Shown: piece by piece, positions 1 to 10,293 of the stretch
Position numbering within the stretch: position 1 is the stretch's first letter
Layout of the letters: each line of letters opens with the position of its first letter
Source of the DNA: Turbatrix aceti
Taxonomy: Eukaryota; Nematoda; Chromadorea; Rhabditida; Panagrolaimidae
Reading direction: 5' to 3'
Length of the DNA stretch: 64,000 nt
NCBI GenBank assembly: GCA_963969345.1
Contig: OZ017766.1
Span: 5,146,001 to 5,210,000 of the forward strand
Position numbers and translations under genes: made by a program
The notes under the pieces: generated by a model
Databases searched by the model: none
The model's input: only the letters and a program-made list of their open reading frames with translations
Told to the model about the DNA's origin: nothing

Positions 1-335
1 TTGCTAATAATAAATTTTGCAAGTCAGTCGATAAAAATTTTTGGTTACCTTGCGAAAAATAAAATTTTGTCAAAAAGTTGATCTTTGCGAACCCTCACCG
101 CTTGTTCTTTCCCCTCTCTCCCTCCCCTTGCATCTGGCCTGGCCCCCTCCCTTTCTGTTCTCTGGCGATCTTTTGATTCACTTCCAGGCAAACGAGTGAT
201 CGCGTTCTTTGTTGCCGCTGTGGCGGCGTTATAAATAGCGATGTGATTTTTGAAAGTTTTATTTTCTCTCTCTTCCGTCTGTCTATTACAATTCCGCCCT
301 TTTTTAGACAAAATCAATTTACCTTTACCCCAAAA

Positions 336-1301
336 ATGACGCTCACAACCAACGGTACATCAGCTGCGACCCCGGTCGTCAAGCACGTGACTGCCGCTGA
401 CTTTCCCAAGCTCCTAGACCAGATCGAGACCTTCATCTTTGACTGCGATGGCGTGCTCTGGCTCGGCGAGAACGTAATCGCCGGATCCGCGGACTTTATT
501 CGGTACATCCTGGACCAAGGCAAGCAAGCCATTATTCTGACCAACAACGCGACCGAATCCCGGGAGTCGTATGCAAACAAGCTCGCGACCCTGGGCTACG
601 ATGCTCGGCTAACGAAGAAGGATATCGTTAATCCGGCTGCGGTCGCTGCTGACTATCTCGAGCACGAGGGCATCAAGCAGTCCGGAAAGCGGGTCTACCT
701 CATCGGATCCAAGGGCATGAAGGACGAACTCGACGCCCTGAACATTGACTACTTCGGCGAAGGCCTGGATCCCGTGGATAGGCAGCCGGACACCCGTCCG
801 TTCATCTACGACCTCGTCCTCGACGTTCAGAGAGAACAGGTCGGAGCTGTCTACGTCGGGTACGAAAAGTACTTCAACTACCTGAAACTCATGAAGGCGG
901 CCAATTACCTGAAGGACGACAAGTGCCTCTTCGTGGCCACGAACGAAGACGCGACCCTGCCGGGACCCGATCCGAAGATGGTCATTCCCGATGCCGGTCC
1001 CCTGATCGCGGCAGTCACGGTTGCCGCCGGTCGGGAGCCGGTCATCGTCGGCAAGCCCCACACCCCTGTCTTTGAATACATCTCCCGGCACTGGACTGTC
1101 AATCGGGAAAAGACACTCATGATCGGTGATCGCACGAATACCGACATCAAATTTGGCCGCGATCACGGCCTCAAGACCATGCTCGTGCTCTCTGGATGCC
1201 ATCAGGTGGCGGACATCGAGGACAACATCAAGAAGGGCATCAACGACTCCGTCCCTGACTACTACGCTCAGTGCCTTGGTGCTATTATTCCCCCGCACTA
1301 A
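336..1301 (+). CDS. pgph: Phosphoglycolate phosphatase-like HAD phosphatase
   Basis: A single uninterrupted exon encodes 321 residues, the usual length of eukaryotic phosphoglycolate phosphatase/pyridoxal phosphatase proteins. The HAD motifs are visible in order: FDCDGVLW (nucleophile Asp and acid/base Asp, about residue 33), ILTNNATES (motif II Thr/Asn, about 68), GKPHTPVFEYI (motif III Lys, about 235) and MIGDRTNTDIKFG (motif IV Asp, about 260). The enzyme would remove phosphate from 2-phosphoglycolate or related toxic side products in the cytosol. I chose the ATG at 336; reading is open upstream, but that stretch is T-rich and has a TTTTTAG acceptor-like site at about 301-306. There is no intron, unlike its neighbours. 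It converges on the secreted-protein gene ending at 1891. The family is certain; the exact substrate (glycolate-, glycerol- or pyridoxal-phosphate) cannot be read from sequence. Confidence 0.92.
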   Translation: MTLTTNGTSAATPVVKHVTAADFPKLLDQIETFIFDCDGVLWLGENVIAGSADFIRYILDQGKQAIILTNNATESRESYANKLATLGYDARLTKKDIVNPAAVAADYLEHEGIKQSGKRVYLIGSKGMKDELDALNIDYFGEGLDPVDRQPDTRPFIYDLVLDVQREQVGAVYVGYEKYFNYLKLMKAANYLKDDKCLFVATNEDATLPGPDPKMVIPDAGPLIAAVTVAAGREPVIVGKPHTPVFEYISRHWTVNREKTLMIGDRTNTDIKFGRDHGLKTMLVLSGCHQVADIEDNIKKGINDSVPDYYAQCLGAIIPPH

Positions 1302-1890
1302 ACCTTCTCTTTTGTGTTTTATACTACTGTGTAGTTTTTTTTATTTTCGATGCATGCTTTTTTTACTATTTAGGATCTCGGGATATGCTCGCTCGGATTT
1401 CATGTGATGCAATAAATGTAACAGACTTTTTTTTTCTGATGGAGGGGGAGACATCAGGTTCGAGCAGCCACCTGTGACACGTCAGGTGCTGGTGAAAAAC
1501 GCGACTTTTGAACAATTTTTTTTGTTTACGTTAAAAAACAGGCTTCGTCGGGCCTCCCCGTGCTTCTAACTAATCAGTCGTTGTCGCGAACTAAAAATCA
1601 CTAATGTATGTACAGACGTAAATACATACAATTTGTGCGTCCTCAGGAGATCAAGAGAGCCAGACGAATGTGATGCGATGGCGGACGCTTGCTTTATCGC
1701 TTGCGCGATAAAAATAATTTTGTTTTATTGTTTCGCACGCATAACAAGTGTTGTACATAAATATTGCTGTGTGTCGTTTACTCAAAAATAAATAGATATT
1801 TTTTTTTTGGTTCATAAAACAAATTTTAAATATTACAATCCAAAATACATTTACACAAAAAAATCTGGTGTGTACTTAAAATTGATTGCG
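1302..1890. other. Convergent intergenic spacer
   Basis: AT-rich spacer between two converging 3' ends. I see no coding potential or structured repeat apart from short T runs, and an AATAAA-like sequence at about 1410 that could serve the upstream gene. Confidence 0.5.
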
Positions 1891-3197
1891 TTACACCTTC
1901 TTCAATACTGGCTTGCCGGTCGTCGTGGTTGGCGTCGTCACCGCACCTGCAACGGTAACGTTTCCTCCGGCCCCAACCCCAATCGCAGCCACAGTAGCTA
2001 CCGTAATATTGTGAGCTGCCGTGGCACCTGCAAGCGTCGCATTGGGGTGCACGGTCACCTGAGCCCCAGCCACCGTCGCATTTGGATGCACAGTCGTCAC
2101 TGCCGCTACCGTAACCGGAGCTACCGCTGCAACCGTTGCTGGAGCCGCTGCTGAGGCAGAAATGCCGTACTGCGAAGCGAGAGCCGTGAGATTCGCCGGA
2201 GAAGGATCGGTACCCGTGCAGTTTTCCCGGGTAAATTCGAACAAATCAAAATTAATAATCGTGGGATTGAGAATGGAGTAAAGCGATTGACACTCTGCAA
2301 TCGTGTAGTACTCTCTGATGAACTCAACAAATCGCTTGATGAAATCCTTTGAAAATTCGTCCTTTGCCTTGTGGACACCTTCGGCGCACGCGGTAACGTT
2401 ACGGTCAGAGTTGAGTGTTTCGTTGATTTCGTGTTCTACCTGGAAGCGGATTAATCAGTGTTTCTGGTGTTTTTGGGAACTCAATAGGGAGATTATCCTT
2501 GGTTATTGAAATCCAGTTTGAAAAAAATCATGAAACAAATATAAAAAAAATGTTCGAGAACAAAAACAAAAAACTCCATGAGTGCACTCCGGAGTGATTA
2601 TTTGTCTTTAGTGGTCTCAACACGAATTTATGTTGTAATGCAAAAAAGATTACGATATTCAAATACGGTTGAAATTTGTGTTCAGCCATTTTTGGTATTT
2701 GATCATTTTTTACAAACTTACAGGTTCAATAAGCCGATAGAAATTTTCGTAGTTCTGAACGACAAAATCGGTTAAATAGAGCGCGCCATGGGGTGAGAAT
2801 TTCGAGTTTAGCTCGGTGATAGCGGCATTCAGTGATGCGTTTTGCACAGCACTTGCGAAACGATAAATGCTTGGAAGAAATGTCCAAGGCTGAATCAACG
2901 AAGTCGTGAATGTCGTATTCCAGGGTTTACCGGAGATAAAGTTTGCACAGATTTCGGTAGTTAGCTATAATAAAATTTTCATTATCATAATTTGACCAAT
3001 TTCGTATTCACAAAACTTACGTTAGAAACAAGGTTGTAGTTAAACCAGGGACTAAAGTTTTCGACGATTTTCTGGGTCAGCTCGAGGTCTTCCTTGGCCT
3101 TTTTTTCGAGTGGTGTTTCGTCGTCTGATTTTACAGTGACAAACAGGAGCACAAAAATAAGAATTTTTATCTCATGAAACATTTTGGTGGTTTTCAA
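1891..3197 (-). CDS. Unknown secreted protein with Ala/Val/Thr-rich tail
   Basis: Three exons (3197-3021, 2964-2722, 2439-1891) join in phase 0 to give 322 residues. The N-terminus (HEIKILIFVLLFVTVKS) is a signal peptide. The central about 180 residues are mixed helix-like sequence with a few Cys and several N-glycosylation sequons (WNTTF, INETL, RNVTA). The last about 90 residues are low-complexity Ala/Val/Thr with repeated HPNAT and NVTVAGA units, giving dense possible N- and O-glycosylation, followed by TTPTTTTG and a basic end. I do not recognise the family. The layout resembles nematode secreted surface or pseudocoelomic proteins, but that is inference. It is transcribed divergently from the Cys-rich family that starts at 3913. 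The start could also be the internal Met at residue 6. Confidence 0.75.
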
Positions 3198-3807
3198 GTG
3201 CGAATGAAAGTTTTTACCTCATGAAAGGGGATTTATAAACACACGACGCTCGGGACAGATAACAGACATGAACATTATTATTACTGTTAGGATGATTGGG
3301 TAACGGATAATCCTTTGGGTGGAAACTGTGGACGTGCATGACGCAGGAACGTAATTGGCGGCAATCATGAAACATACCTGATCTGATCTTTGATAGTCAT
3401 CAAATAAAATAGTTTGAACAAAAAAAAAATATTGACAGATGTTTTGCGAACCAAAAAAAATGCAAAAAAAAATGTTCTCTAAACCATGTTTGTAGCCTTT
3501 TTAGGCTAGCTTTTTTTGCCGTAGCTCTTTGGTACGTCGCGGCATAAAATAATAATAAAAATGGCTTTAAATAATTTTGGATGCACAACGTTTTTTTCCC
3601 AAATATACAGGATTTATATGGGCTGAAAAAAACAGCGTAGTAGCAATTTATGTAATTCTGCTAAAAAGATGCACCCCTTGTAGCAAAAGATATATTTTTT
3701 CACACGGGAAAAACAGGATCTCTCAGAATGACGTTCATATAAAACAAAGAATATTATTTGTAGCAAAATTTGGTTCATTTTGTGAAAATATTTTTTTGCA
3801 TTAATTT

Positions 3808-3871
3808 CAAGTTAACAAAACTTGAAATTACGATGTTTACTGCAAACCTGCAGCTTGCATGTTTATAAGAA
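3808..3871 (+). promoter_or_regulatory. Shared upstream motif and TATA of Cys-rich gene 1
   Basis: GTTAACAAAACTTGAAATT at about 3811 and TTTATAAG at about 3857 precede the ATG at 3913. The same arrangement, (CTG)GTTAnnAAAACTTGATTT then TATAA 40-60 nt before ATG, occurs upstream of all five paralogues, so it is probably the family promoter. Confidence 0.55.
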
Positions 3872-3912
3872 GGCAAATTGTCTTCCAATTCATTGTTATT
3901 CAATTTTGAAGT

Positions 3913-4705
3913 ATGAAATGTTGGCAGATAATTTTGAATTTCTTTATTGTTGCACAATCAGCAGAAGGATGCATTGGTATCAGAGGCCCAAATGATGGTT
4001 GGATACCCAGGCTTCCTAATCACAATACTACCACTACGACCACGGAGCCTACAACAACGACCACCACCTCAACAACGACGACAACATCAACAACTACGAC
4101 AACGACAACTGCTAATCCGGTTTGTTCCGTTGAAACCGGAGAATATACAAGTACTTTTATTGGCTATTCGGCTGTACCCATTTTCACGACGCCGCCAGAT
4201 AGTGAGTTCAACTTTAAATTTAAACTTAAGTTGTAAATATTAGAATCATATTTACTGCGGTAACTGCCTTTTAACTCTAAAAAATTGCATCGTATCATTA
4301 AAGTATATCAAAAAACCTATAAACTTTATAACCTAAATTTCAGTGGTGTGTAACTCGTGTTTGAATGGCGAAACCTATGAATACATCCCCATATACGTCG
4401 CCAACAGTCCGCCGCTTCCAACGACTCTTGTTGCAGTTGCAACTCCAGAAAATTGTCCAAATTTGTGCGCCTGTGATGCAGTAGACTGCTACCAATGGGC
4501 GGCAAATGTCAGCTCGACTGCTGAAGTGGCATTTTCTACGGCTAATGCACCGTCAGGAACATTTCTGTACGCGTACCTGACGTCTAACTCTACCGCAGTT
4601 CTTGCAAATGCCGATGATCCGACATCCACTCTAAATAACCTAAGTTTTTTGTTGTGGATTAGTTCCGTATCTTGCGATGGTTGTCCTATAACGACGTGTG
4701 GTTAA
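3913..4705 (+). CDS. Secreted Cys-rich protein, poly-Thr linker (family member 1)
   Basis: Two exons (3913-4201 and 4344-4705) joined at a phase-1 intron give 216 residues. The product has a signal peptide, a mature N-terminus beginning with Cys (GCIGIRG), a long Thr linker (residues about 40-70), then a compact domain. Its second exon carries the family pattern CNSC..GETYEY, NCPNLCACD..DC, VSSTAE, and the terminal CDGCPITTC. The second-exon Cys count (nine) and positions match the other four members, so they probably form the same disulphides. Function unknown. The signal peptide plus Thr linker plus Cys-rich domain layout recalls nematode DUF281-type proteins, but I cannot confirm that match. 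The paralogue at 5337-6169 lies downstream on the opposite strand. Confidence 0.85.
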
Positions 4706-5336
4706 TTGTTTTTTAATTGCATTTTGTCATTGTTTTTTTAGCAATAATGTGCGATCGTGATTAAGGTTTGACCAATTGTTGTGATATTCGGCAAGGTCTG
4801 ATTAACATAAATAGGTATACATTCGATGATTTCTTCGGTGCCACATGTTTCTTTAATGATTACTTGCAATGCCTCTAATGATTATTTGTAACATTTACTA
4901 TTGTGATGCATCAACCCGTAAATTGTGTGAGAACCACGCTACAAAAAAACAATTGCGACAGCGATCAAAAACATTTTTCAAATTTATAGCTTTTATTATG
5001 TCTTTTTGACAGTTTATAAATTTGAAGTTAAATCAAGTTTAGATAACCAGTATTTTAAATACAAAATATTTTTAGCAAGGGTACTACATTTCTACAAAGT
5101 TTGTAGTTAACAAATTATAATCGAATTAGTCTTTGCGATTTAATTTTGTAGACGACAAACATGGACAGTGTTTAAATTTATAGGATATCACGTTGAGCTT
5201 GCTATCAAACTTATTAATGATATCCGTCAGTACTATCCTGATTAGACTAATTTTTTTATAGTATGATATCAGCATTACATAACAAGTATATTTATAACAC
5301 ATAATTGCAATTAATAATGACAGTAACAACATGTAA
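4706..5336. other. Spacer with decayed paralogue traces
   Basis: No intact gene. On the minus strand it contains a copy of the family promoter motif and a short signal-peptide-like reading frame broken by a stop (see 4939-5050). Confidence 0.5.
4939..5050 (-). pseudogene. Remnant of a sixth Cys-rich family gene
   Basis: On the minus strand, CTGGTTATCTAAACTTGATTT (5050-5030) matches the motif upstream of the intact paralogues. It is followed by GCTATAAATT (4990-4981), identical to the TATA context of the member at 8052. Shortly after comes an ATG at 4974 that opens with a hydrophobic signal-like stretch (MFLIAVAIVFL) and then hits TAG at 4941-4939. No Cys-rich exon follows. I read it as the promoter and signal-peptide start of a dead family member. 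The short coding match alone would be weak; the promoter match is the main evidence. Confidence 0.4.
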
Positions 5337-6169
5337 TCAGTCGCAAGTTGTTATCGGACATCCATCGCAACTTATTGAAGCATTATTATAAAATAGTCTA
5401 CCATTAAGCATAGTTACAGATGAATTGGCAGCATTAACCAGAATGGGGTTGCTTGTGGAATCCGTTACATACGCATACAGATACTTTCCATCTATAGCCT
5501 GAACAGTTGACAGCGAAAGTTGGGCAGTTGAGCTGACATCTGATGCAAATTCGAAACACCTCAGCCCATCACATCCACAAAAATCTGGACAGTTTTCGGG
5601 GGTTACGGTACCAATAAAAGTTGTGGGAACGGGCACCGTAGCATTTACGTAAATCGGTGTGTATTCATAGATTTCACCGACGTCGCACGCATCGCATACT
5701 GCTAAAACCGTAATTTTGTATTAGTGTGCAAAAATGTTTTAAAGAATCATTTAAATCACTGTTTATGTATGTAGTTTATCTACGGTATATTATTCCGACA
5801 AGTATACATACCTTCGGGCTCAGTTGTGAAAAGAGATTCGGCAGACGTAGCAACAAAAAATTGTGCATACGGCCCGGTAACATAAGAGCAGTATGGGGTT
5901 ATCGTTGTGGTCGTTGCTACTGATGTTGTAGTCGTAGGCACAGTGGTAGTAGTGCTAGTGCTTCCGTTATCATTACCGTTTCCGCTACCATTTCCGTTTC
6001 CATTTCCACCTCCACTACCGTTTCCATTTCCAGTGCCGTTGCCATTACCGGTGCCATTTCCGTTTGGGTTCTTGGGTACCGAAGCTCCATTGGATCCTGA
6101 GGTTCTGATGCATGCACCTACAGATTGTATGAGAATAAACAAATACAAAATTTTCTGACAACACTCCAT
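5337..6169 (-). CDS. Secreted Cys-rich protein, Asn-Gly and Thr linker (family member 2)
   Basis: Two exons (6169-5812 and 5701-5337) joined at the family's phase-1 intron give 240 residues. The signal peptide MECCQKILYLFILIQSVGA precedes CIRTSG. A linker follows with about 20 Asn-Gly/Ser-Gly repeats and then Thr-rich sequence. The second exon has CDACDVGEIYEYTPIY, NCPDFCGCD, VSSTAQ and CDGCPITTC. It is the only intact member on the minus strand, so the cluster has had an inversion or an inverted duplication. I chose the ATG at 6169 because it aligns with the other signal peptides. Linker length and composition differ from the neighbours while the Cys domain is conserved. Function unknown. 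Confidence 0.87.
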
Positions 6170-6210
6170 AGAAAATAATAATGAACACGTTATCAAAAAC
6201 GGCTTTTCAA

Positions 6211-6271
6211 TTTATAGTCTTGCCGGCATTTTGTAACTTTTTGTAAAATCAAGTTTTAGTAACCAGAATTT
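6211..6271 (-). promoter_or_regulatory. Shared upstream motif and TATA of Cys-rich gene 2
   Basis: Minus strand: TTCTGGTTACTAAAACTTG (about 6270-6250) and AGACTATAAA (6220-6211) precede the ATG at 6169, as in the other members. Confidence 0.55.
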
Positions 6272-6521
6272 TAAAAATAAAAAAAATAGTTGACTACATT
6301 TAAACAAAATTGAATACATTAATCAGTTAAATCACACATTGTGTTTATAGTTGCGTCACGTATATATCCTGTTTATCAAACCCAATCAGGATTTTTAAGT
6401 TGCGTCGTGCCGTTTTATGCTATCATAAATTATATGTAATTATATCTAAAACACAAATATGTTTCGTAGACTACAGAACGCATAAAAATGTATTGTCCTT
6501 GTGAAAAGTTTTTTTGAAATT

Positions 6522-6590
6522 CTGGTTAACAAAACTCGATTTCAAAAAAAACTGTGTATTGTTTTAGGATTTGAAGATTGTATAAAAGGA
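6522..6590 (+). promoter_or_regulatory. Shared upstream motif and TATA of Cys-rich gene 3
   Basis: CTGGTTAACAAAACTCGATTT at 6522 and TATAAAAGG at 6581 precede the ATG at 6627 by 105 and 46 nt. Confidence 0.55.
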
Positions 6591-6626
6591 AAGATAAAAA
6601 TAATAAAATTCTGTTGGTATGTAATA

Positions 6627-7406
6627 ATGCGGTCACAACTGTTTCGTCTGGAGTGTGGACATATAATTTTATACTTATTTATTCTCACGCATTCGGCAGG
6701 TGCATGTATCCGGACTAAAGGACCTAATGATGTATCGGTACCCAATGGAAACGGTAACGGTACCAATAAAACTAGTACGACGAGTGTGGCACCGACTACA
6801 ACTTCAAGCACGACAACAACAACATCAACGACAACGACAACGACAACAACAACAACTTCGACAGCCGCGTGCGCATCATCGGCAACCGGACCATATACGC
6901 AATTTTTTGTCACTGTTTCGGCAGAAGCAATATTCACAAGAGAACCTGACGGTATGTGTTTTTGAACAAAACATAAGAATCATACTACGTTTCTAAGATA
7001 CATAATGTAAGATTATACATAAAAAAACTTTTCAGCAATATGCGACTCATGCAGCACCGGTGAAATCTATCAATACCTTCCTATTTATGTGAGTCAACCG
7101 TTGCCGAATATTACGGATACTTCGACAACTATCGGGATTGCAACACCGGAAAACTGTCCAAACTTGTGTTTTTGCAATGCAATATATTGCCTTACATGGG
7201 CGCCAAATGTGAGCTCAACTGCCGAAATTTGGTGGTCCACTCTGCAAGCAACACCGGGAAAATCGCTGTTTGGATACATGTATTCGTCCACAACCGATCC
7301 CATTGTTATCAATCCCGAAACCAATACTACTTTGGGCAATGGCCAGAGCGTTAATTATGTTACACAAATAAGTTGTGATGGTTGTACGATAACAACGTGC
7401 AGCTGA
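6627..7406 (+). CDS. Secreted Cys-rich protein, Thr linker (family member 3)
   Basis: Two exons (6627-6951, 7036-7406), phase-1 intron, 231 residues. The signal peptide ends ...HSAGA before CIRTKG. A short Asn-Gly stretch and then about 35 Thr/Ser residues form the linker. The second exon has CDSCSTGEIYQY, NCPNLCFCN, VSSTAE and CDGCTITTC. CGCD, seen in three of the other members, is CFCN here, with the Cys positions kept. Function unknown; secreted, probably glycosylated on the linker. Confidence 0.87.
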
Positions 7407-7940
7407 TTGTTACGAATACGTCAGAGAAGCAGAAAAAATTGTCATTGGAATGTTAGAAAGATGCGAATATTGTTATACAGTCGAAATTGAATAACATAAA
7501 AATGTTGTTGTTAATAACTGATTTATGTAAAAAAATTGAAACAAAGAAAAAAAACATTACAAGGAACCAAACCGAATGATCGGGGTGAACAGATTAGGAA
7601 AGAAAAAAAAGGGTATTTCCCGGAAAATTTTTCCACAATTCCTGATGTGATTAATTTTCTGGGGTACTTCTCAAAACCTTTGAGCTAGCCCAGAAATATT
7701 TTTGTGAATCTTTGTTGTTTTTATAAACAAAATTGTTTAAAAGCGGTAAAGAGTAATTTCCAAAGTAACCAACAATTCGCGCTAAAATGACAAATGGGAA
7801 ATCCCGCAAGCAGGTGACATAACGACACAAAAATCAAATGATCGTCGCTTTCTCGAAGTAAAACACAAAACGTAATTAAACTGATTAATGTTTTGTTACT
7901 ACGTGAAGAAAAGTTGTGTTTTTATAGTTTTTTTAACTTT
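7407..7940. other. Spacer between Cys-rich genes 3 and 4
   Basis: AT-rich, no reading frame I would support. The promoter motif of the next gene begins at its right edge. Confidence 0.4.
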
Positions 7941-7945
7941 AAAAT

Positions 7946-8031
7946 CTGGTTAATAAAACTCGATTTAACGAAAGTTTATCATTAGCTTTACGATTCGAAA
8001 AGTTTAAAAAAGCCAGACACTGGGCTATAAA
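7946..8031 (+). promoter_or_regulatory. Shared upstream motif and TATA of Cys-rich gene 4
   Basis: CTGGTTAATAAAACTCGATTT at 7946 and GGCTATAAATTGG at about 8022 precede the ATG at 8052. Confidence 0.55.
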
Positions 8032-8051
8032 TTGGAAAGCTGTTCTGGACA

Positions 8052-8891
8052 ATGCTGTCACTATTGCTTTCAATGGATTTTGGTCAGATAATTTTGTACG
8101 TGTTCATTCTCACGCATTCGGTCAGTGGATGCATCAGAACCAGAGGCTCTAATGGTTCTTCGGTATCCAAAAACCCTAACGGTAACGGTAATGGTAAGGG
8201 TAATGGTAATGGAAACGGTAATGGAAACGGTAATGGTAACGGTAATGGTAACGGTAATGGAAACGGTAATGGAAGTGGTAGTGGCAGCGGTAGCGGCGGA
8301 AATACTGTTACGACTACTACCAGTGCTCCTACTACATCTACCACAACAACAACGACAACAACGACAACAACGACGACAACTACGACTACTCCTCCGTGCA
8401 CGTCGGAGTATGGAGCTTATGCCCAAGTGTTTATTGGCACATCCGCAGATTCGCTTTTGTCAACGGCACCCGACGGTAAGTGCGATGGAACTATAAAACT
8501 ACATAGTTATAAAAAAATTGTTTTAGCTATATGCAACACGTGCTCCACCGGTGAAACCTATGAATACACCCCCATTTACAAAGGTAACAGCGCGGGTGTT
8601 CCAACAACCACGATTGGCATCATAACACCTGCAAACTGTCCGGACTTTTGTGGATGCGATTCGCTAAATTGCTTCGAATGGGCGTCGGGTGTCAGTTCGA
8701 CTGCCGAACTCGCAATATCAACTATCTGGTCACCACAGGGAAAGTCCGTGTACGCGCATCTAACATCTTCAACAGCTGACCCCATTCTTGTCAATACTGC
8801 AACCTCAACAAATTATATGTACACTTCTGGATTCTTTTTGAACATTGCTGAAATCACATGTGATGGATGTCCGATAACAACGTGCAGTTGA
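8052..8891 (+). CDS. Secreted Cys-rich protein, long Asn-Gly repeat linker (family member 4)
   Basis: Exons 8052-8475 and 8527-8891 give 262 residues. The signal peptide is followed by GCIRTRGSNG, then about 17 Asn-Gly dipeptides passing into Ser-Gly repeats, then a run of Thr, then the conserved Cys domain (CNTCSTGETYEYTPIY, NCPDFCGCDSLNC, VSSTAE, CDGCPITTC). The 51-nt intron has no stop and is a multiple of three, so an unspliced message would encode 17 extra residues. The splice sites (GGTAAGT and TTTTAG) and the phase match the paralogues, so I model it as removed. The dipeptide repeat is encoded by near-perfect AATGGT/AACGGT hexamers, which are prone to slippage. Function unknown. Confidence 0.88.
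   Translation: MLSLLLSMDFGQIILYVFILTHSVSGCIRTRGSNGSSVSKNPNGNGNGKGNGNGNGNGNGNGNGNGNGNGNGNGSGSGSGSGGNTVTTTTSAPTTSTTTTTTTTTTTTTTTTTPPCTSEYGAYAQVFIGTSADSLLSTAPDGKCDGTIKLHSYKKIVLAICNTCSTGETYEYTPIYKGNSAGVPTTTIGIITPANCPDFCGCDSLNCFEWASGVSSTAELAISTIWSPQGKSVYAHLTSSTADPILVNTATSTNYMYTSGFFLNIAEITCDGCPITTCS
8170..8300 (+). repeat. Hexanucleotide microsatellite encoding Asn-Gly
   Basis: Tandem AAYGGT/GGWAAY units encode the Gly/Asn linker of Cys-rich gene 4. A shorter, independent version lies in gene 2 at about 5965-6065. Confidence 0.8.
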
Positions 8892-9520
8892 GATAATATT
8901 TTCGTTGTAAGATTTGTGTGGTAAATATCTATTATTTTTTGTGTGGCAAATAAATATGATCAGAGTCAATACAACTGTGAGCACAAAATAACTTGATCTG
9001 GAGATTATAGACAGACAATTGGACGCATAAATCATTATTAAAATATTTCTGAAAAAAACATACGAGTAAGAGAAATGAATAAATTCAAATGAAATGAAAT
9101 TATTGTATTGTAATTACTTATCAAACTACGAGTACGGCATCAAACTAACGTTTCGAGATTTTTAGAATTTGTTAACTTAAAATTTGCCGAGCGTCTAAAA
9201 TCAACAGTAAACCTTTATATTTCAAAAAAACAGACAACACATATATTTTTAAAAAACGGACAGATGCAAACAAATGTGACCATTATGATTTCGGTAACAG
9301 TGTTGACCATTGCGATTTTACTTGACGCTGACTAAAAAAAACGTCAAAACCTGATTATTATCATGTGATAACTATGTGAGACAATGAAACAAACAGGATC
9401 TGTCGAAATCATTGCATATTGTTAGGCAAAATATTCTCAAATCTAATTCAAGTTTTATTTATTTAAAAACGATGTGAGAACTCATTTTTTTTTCAAAAAT
9501 AATATTTTTATTTTGTGTTA
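8892..9520. other. Spacer between Cys-rich genes 4 and 5
   Basis: AT-rich. No gene seen. A degenerate ATAAAACTTGAATT on the minus strand near 9445-9465 may be another relic of the family promoter, but it has no TATA or signal peptide after it. Confidence 0.4.
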
Positions 9521-9524
9521 TCAC

Positions 9525-9568
9525 ATTCATAAAACTTGATTGCAATTAAGCTACTTGCGTGTATATAA
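9525..9568 (+). promoter_or_regulatory. Shared upstream motif and TATA of Cys-rich gene 5
   Basis: CATTCATAAAACTTGATTGC at about 9525 and GTATATAAATGG at about 9561 precede the ATG at 9606. The CTGGTTA half is degenerate here. Confidence 0.5.
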
Positions 9569-9605
9569 ATGGAGATATATTTTTTTTGGCAGCATTGATG
9601 CACAA

Positions 9606-10293
9606 ATGGACAGAACACTGTTTGGCGTGTTGGTTCTTGCGTGCACGGTATCCGGATGCATCCGGATGAAGGACTTCGATCATGTTACAGTACCCCCTTC
9701 TACTACTACACCGGCACCTATTTACGTACTTGAAAACACGACGACAGTATCAACCACAACACAGCCAACGACAACTACGACTGCAGCTTGTTTGTCTTCA
9801 TCGGCTACCGGATCAACCCAAACTTTTATCTCATCGTCTGCAGAAGCGGTGTTTACGACCGCACCAAGCAGTAAGTTAAATAATATTTCTGAAGTCATGA
9901 TCCTATATAATCCACGCTCAATTATTAGGTACGTGTATGGCATGCACCAACGGTTCAACTTATGAATATTCAGTAATTTACACGGGAAACAGCCCTACTC
10001 GTCCTAACACAACAATTGCCACTTTAAATAAGACAAATTGCCCTGATTTTTGCGGTTGTGACTCAATGAATTGTTATACCTGGGCATCGAATTCAAGCTC
10101 AAGCGTAAGTCTTGAATTGTCAACTCTCAAATCGCCTCAGAAAATACAGTTATATGCGTATATGGGATCAACAAGTACAAGTTTGCCCGTTCTTGCCGAA
10201 ACTGACGGTAGTACTTACTTGTATTCTGGTAATTACTTTCAATATATAACGGCTATCAGTTGTAGTGGTTGTCCTATAACAAAATGTAGCTAA
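9606..10293 (+). CDS. Secreted Cys-rich protein, short Thr linker (family member 5)
   Basis: Exons 9606-9870 and 9929-10293 (phase-1 intron) give 209 residues, the shortest member. The signal peptide MDRTLFGVLVLACTVSG is followed by CIRMKD and only a short Pro/Thr linker. The second exon keeps CMACTNGSTYEY, NCPDFCGCDSMNC and CSGCPITKC. Its second exon is the same length as in genes 2 and 4, while linker length varies severalfold across the family. Function unknown. Confidence 0.87.

Noticed and set aside
609..1298. 229-codon minus-strand frame opposite the phosphatase
   Set aside because: It lies wholly antisense to a clearly conserved coding exon and has no domain; such frames arise from the GC-rich third positions of the sense gene.
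8070..8496. Three other frames across the Asn-Gly/Thr linker of Cys-rich gene 4
   Set aside because: They are repeat translations in other registers (Pro-Leu, Val-Met, Thr-Val runs) and lack the conserved Cys exon.
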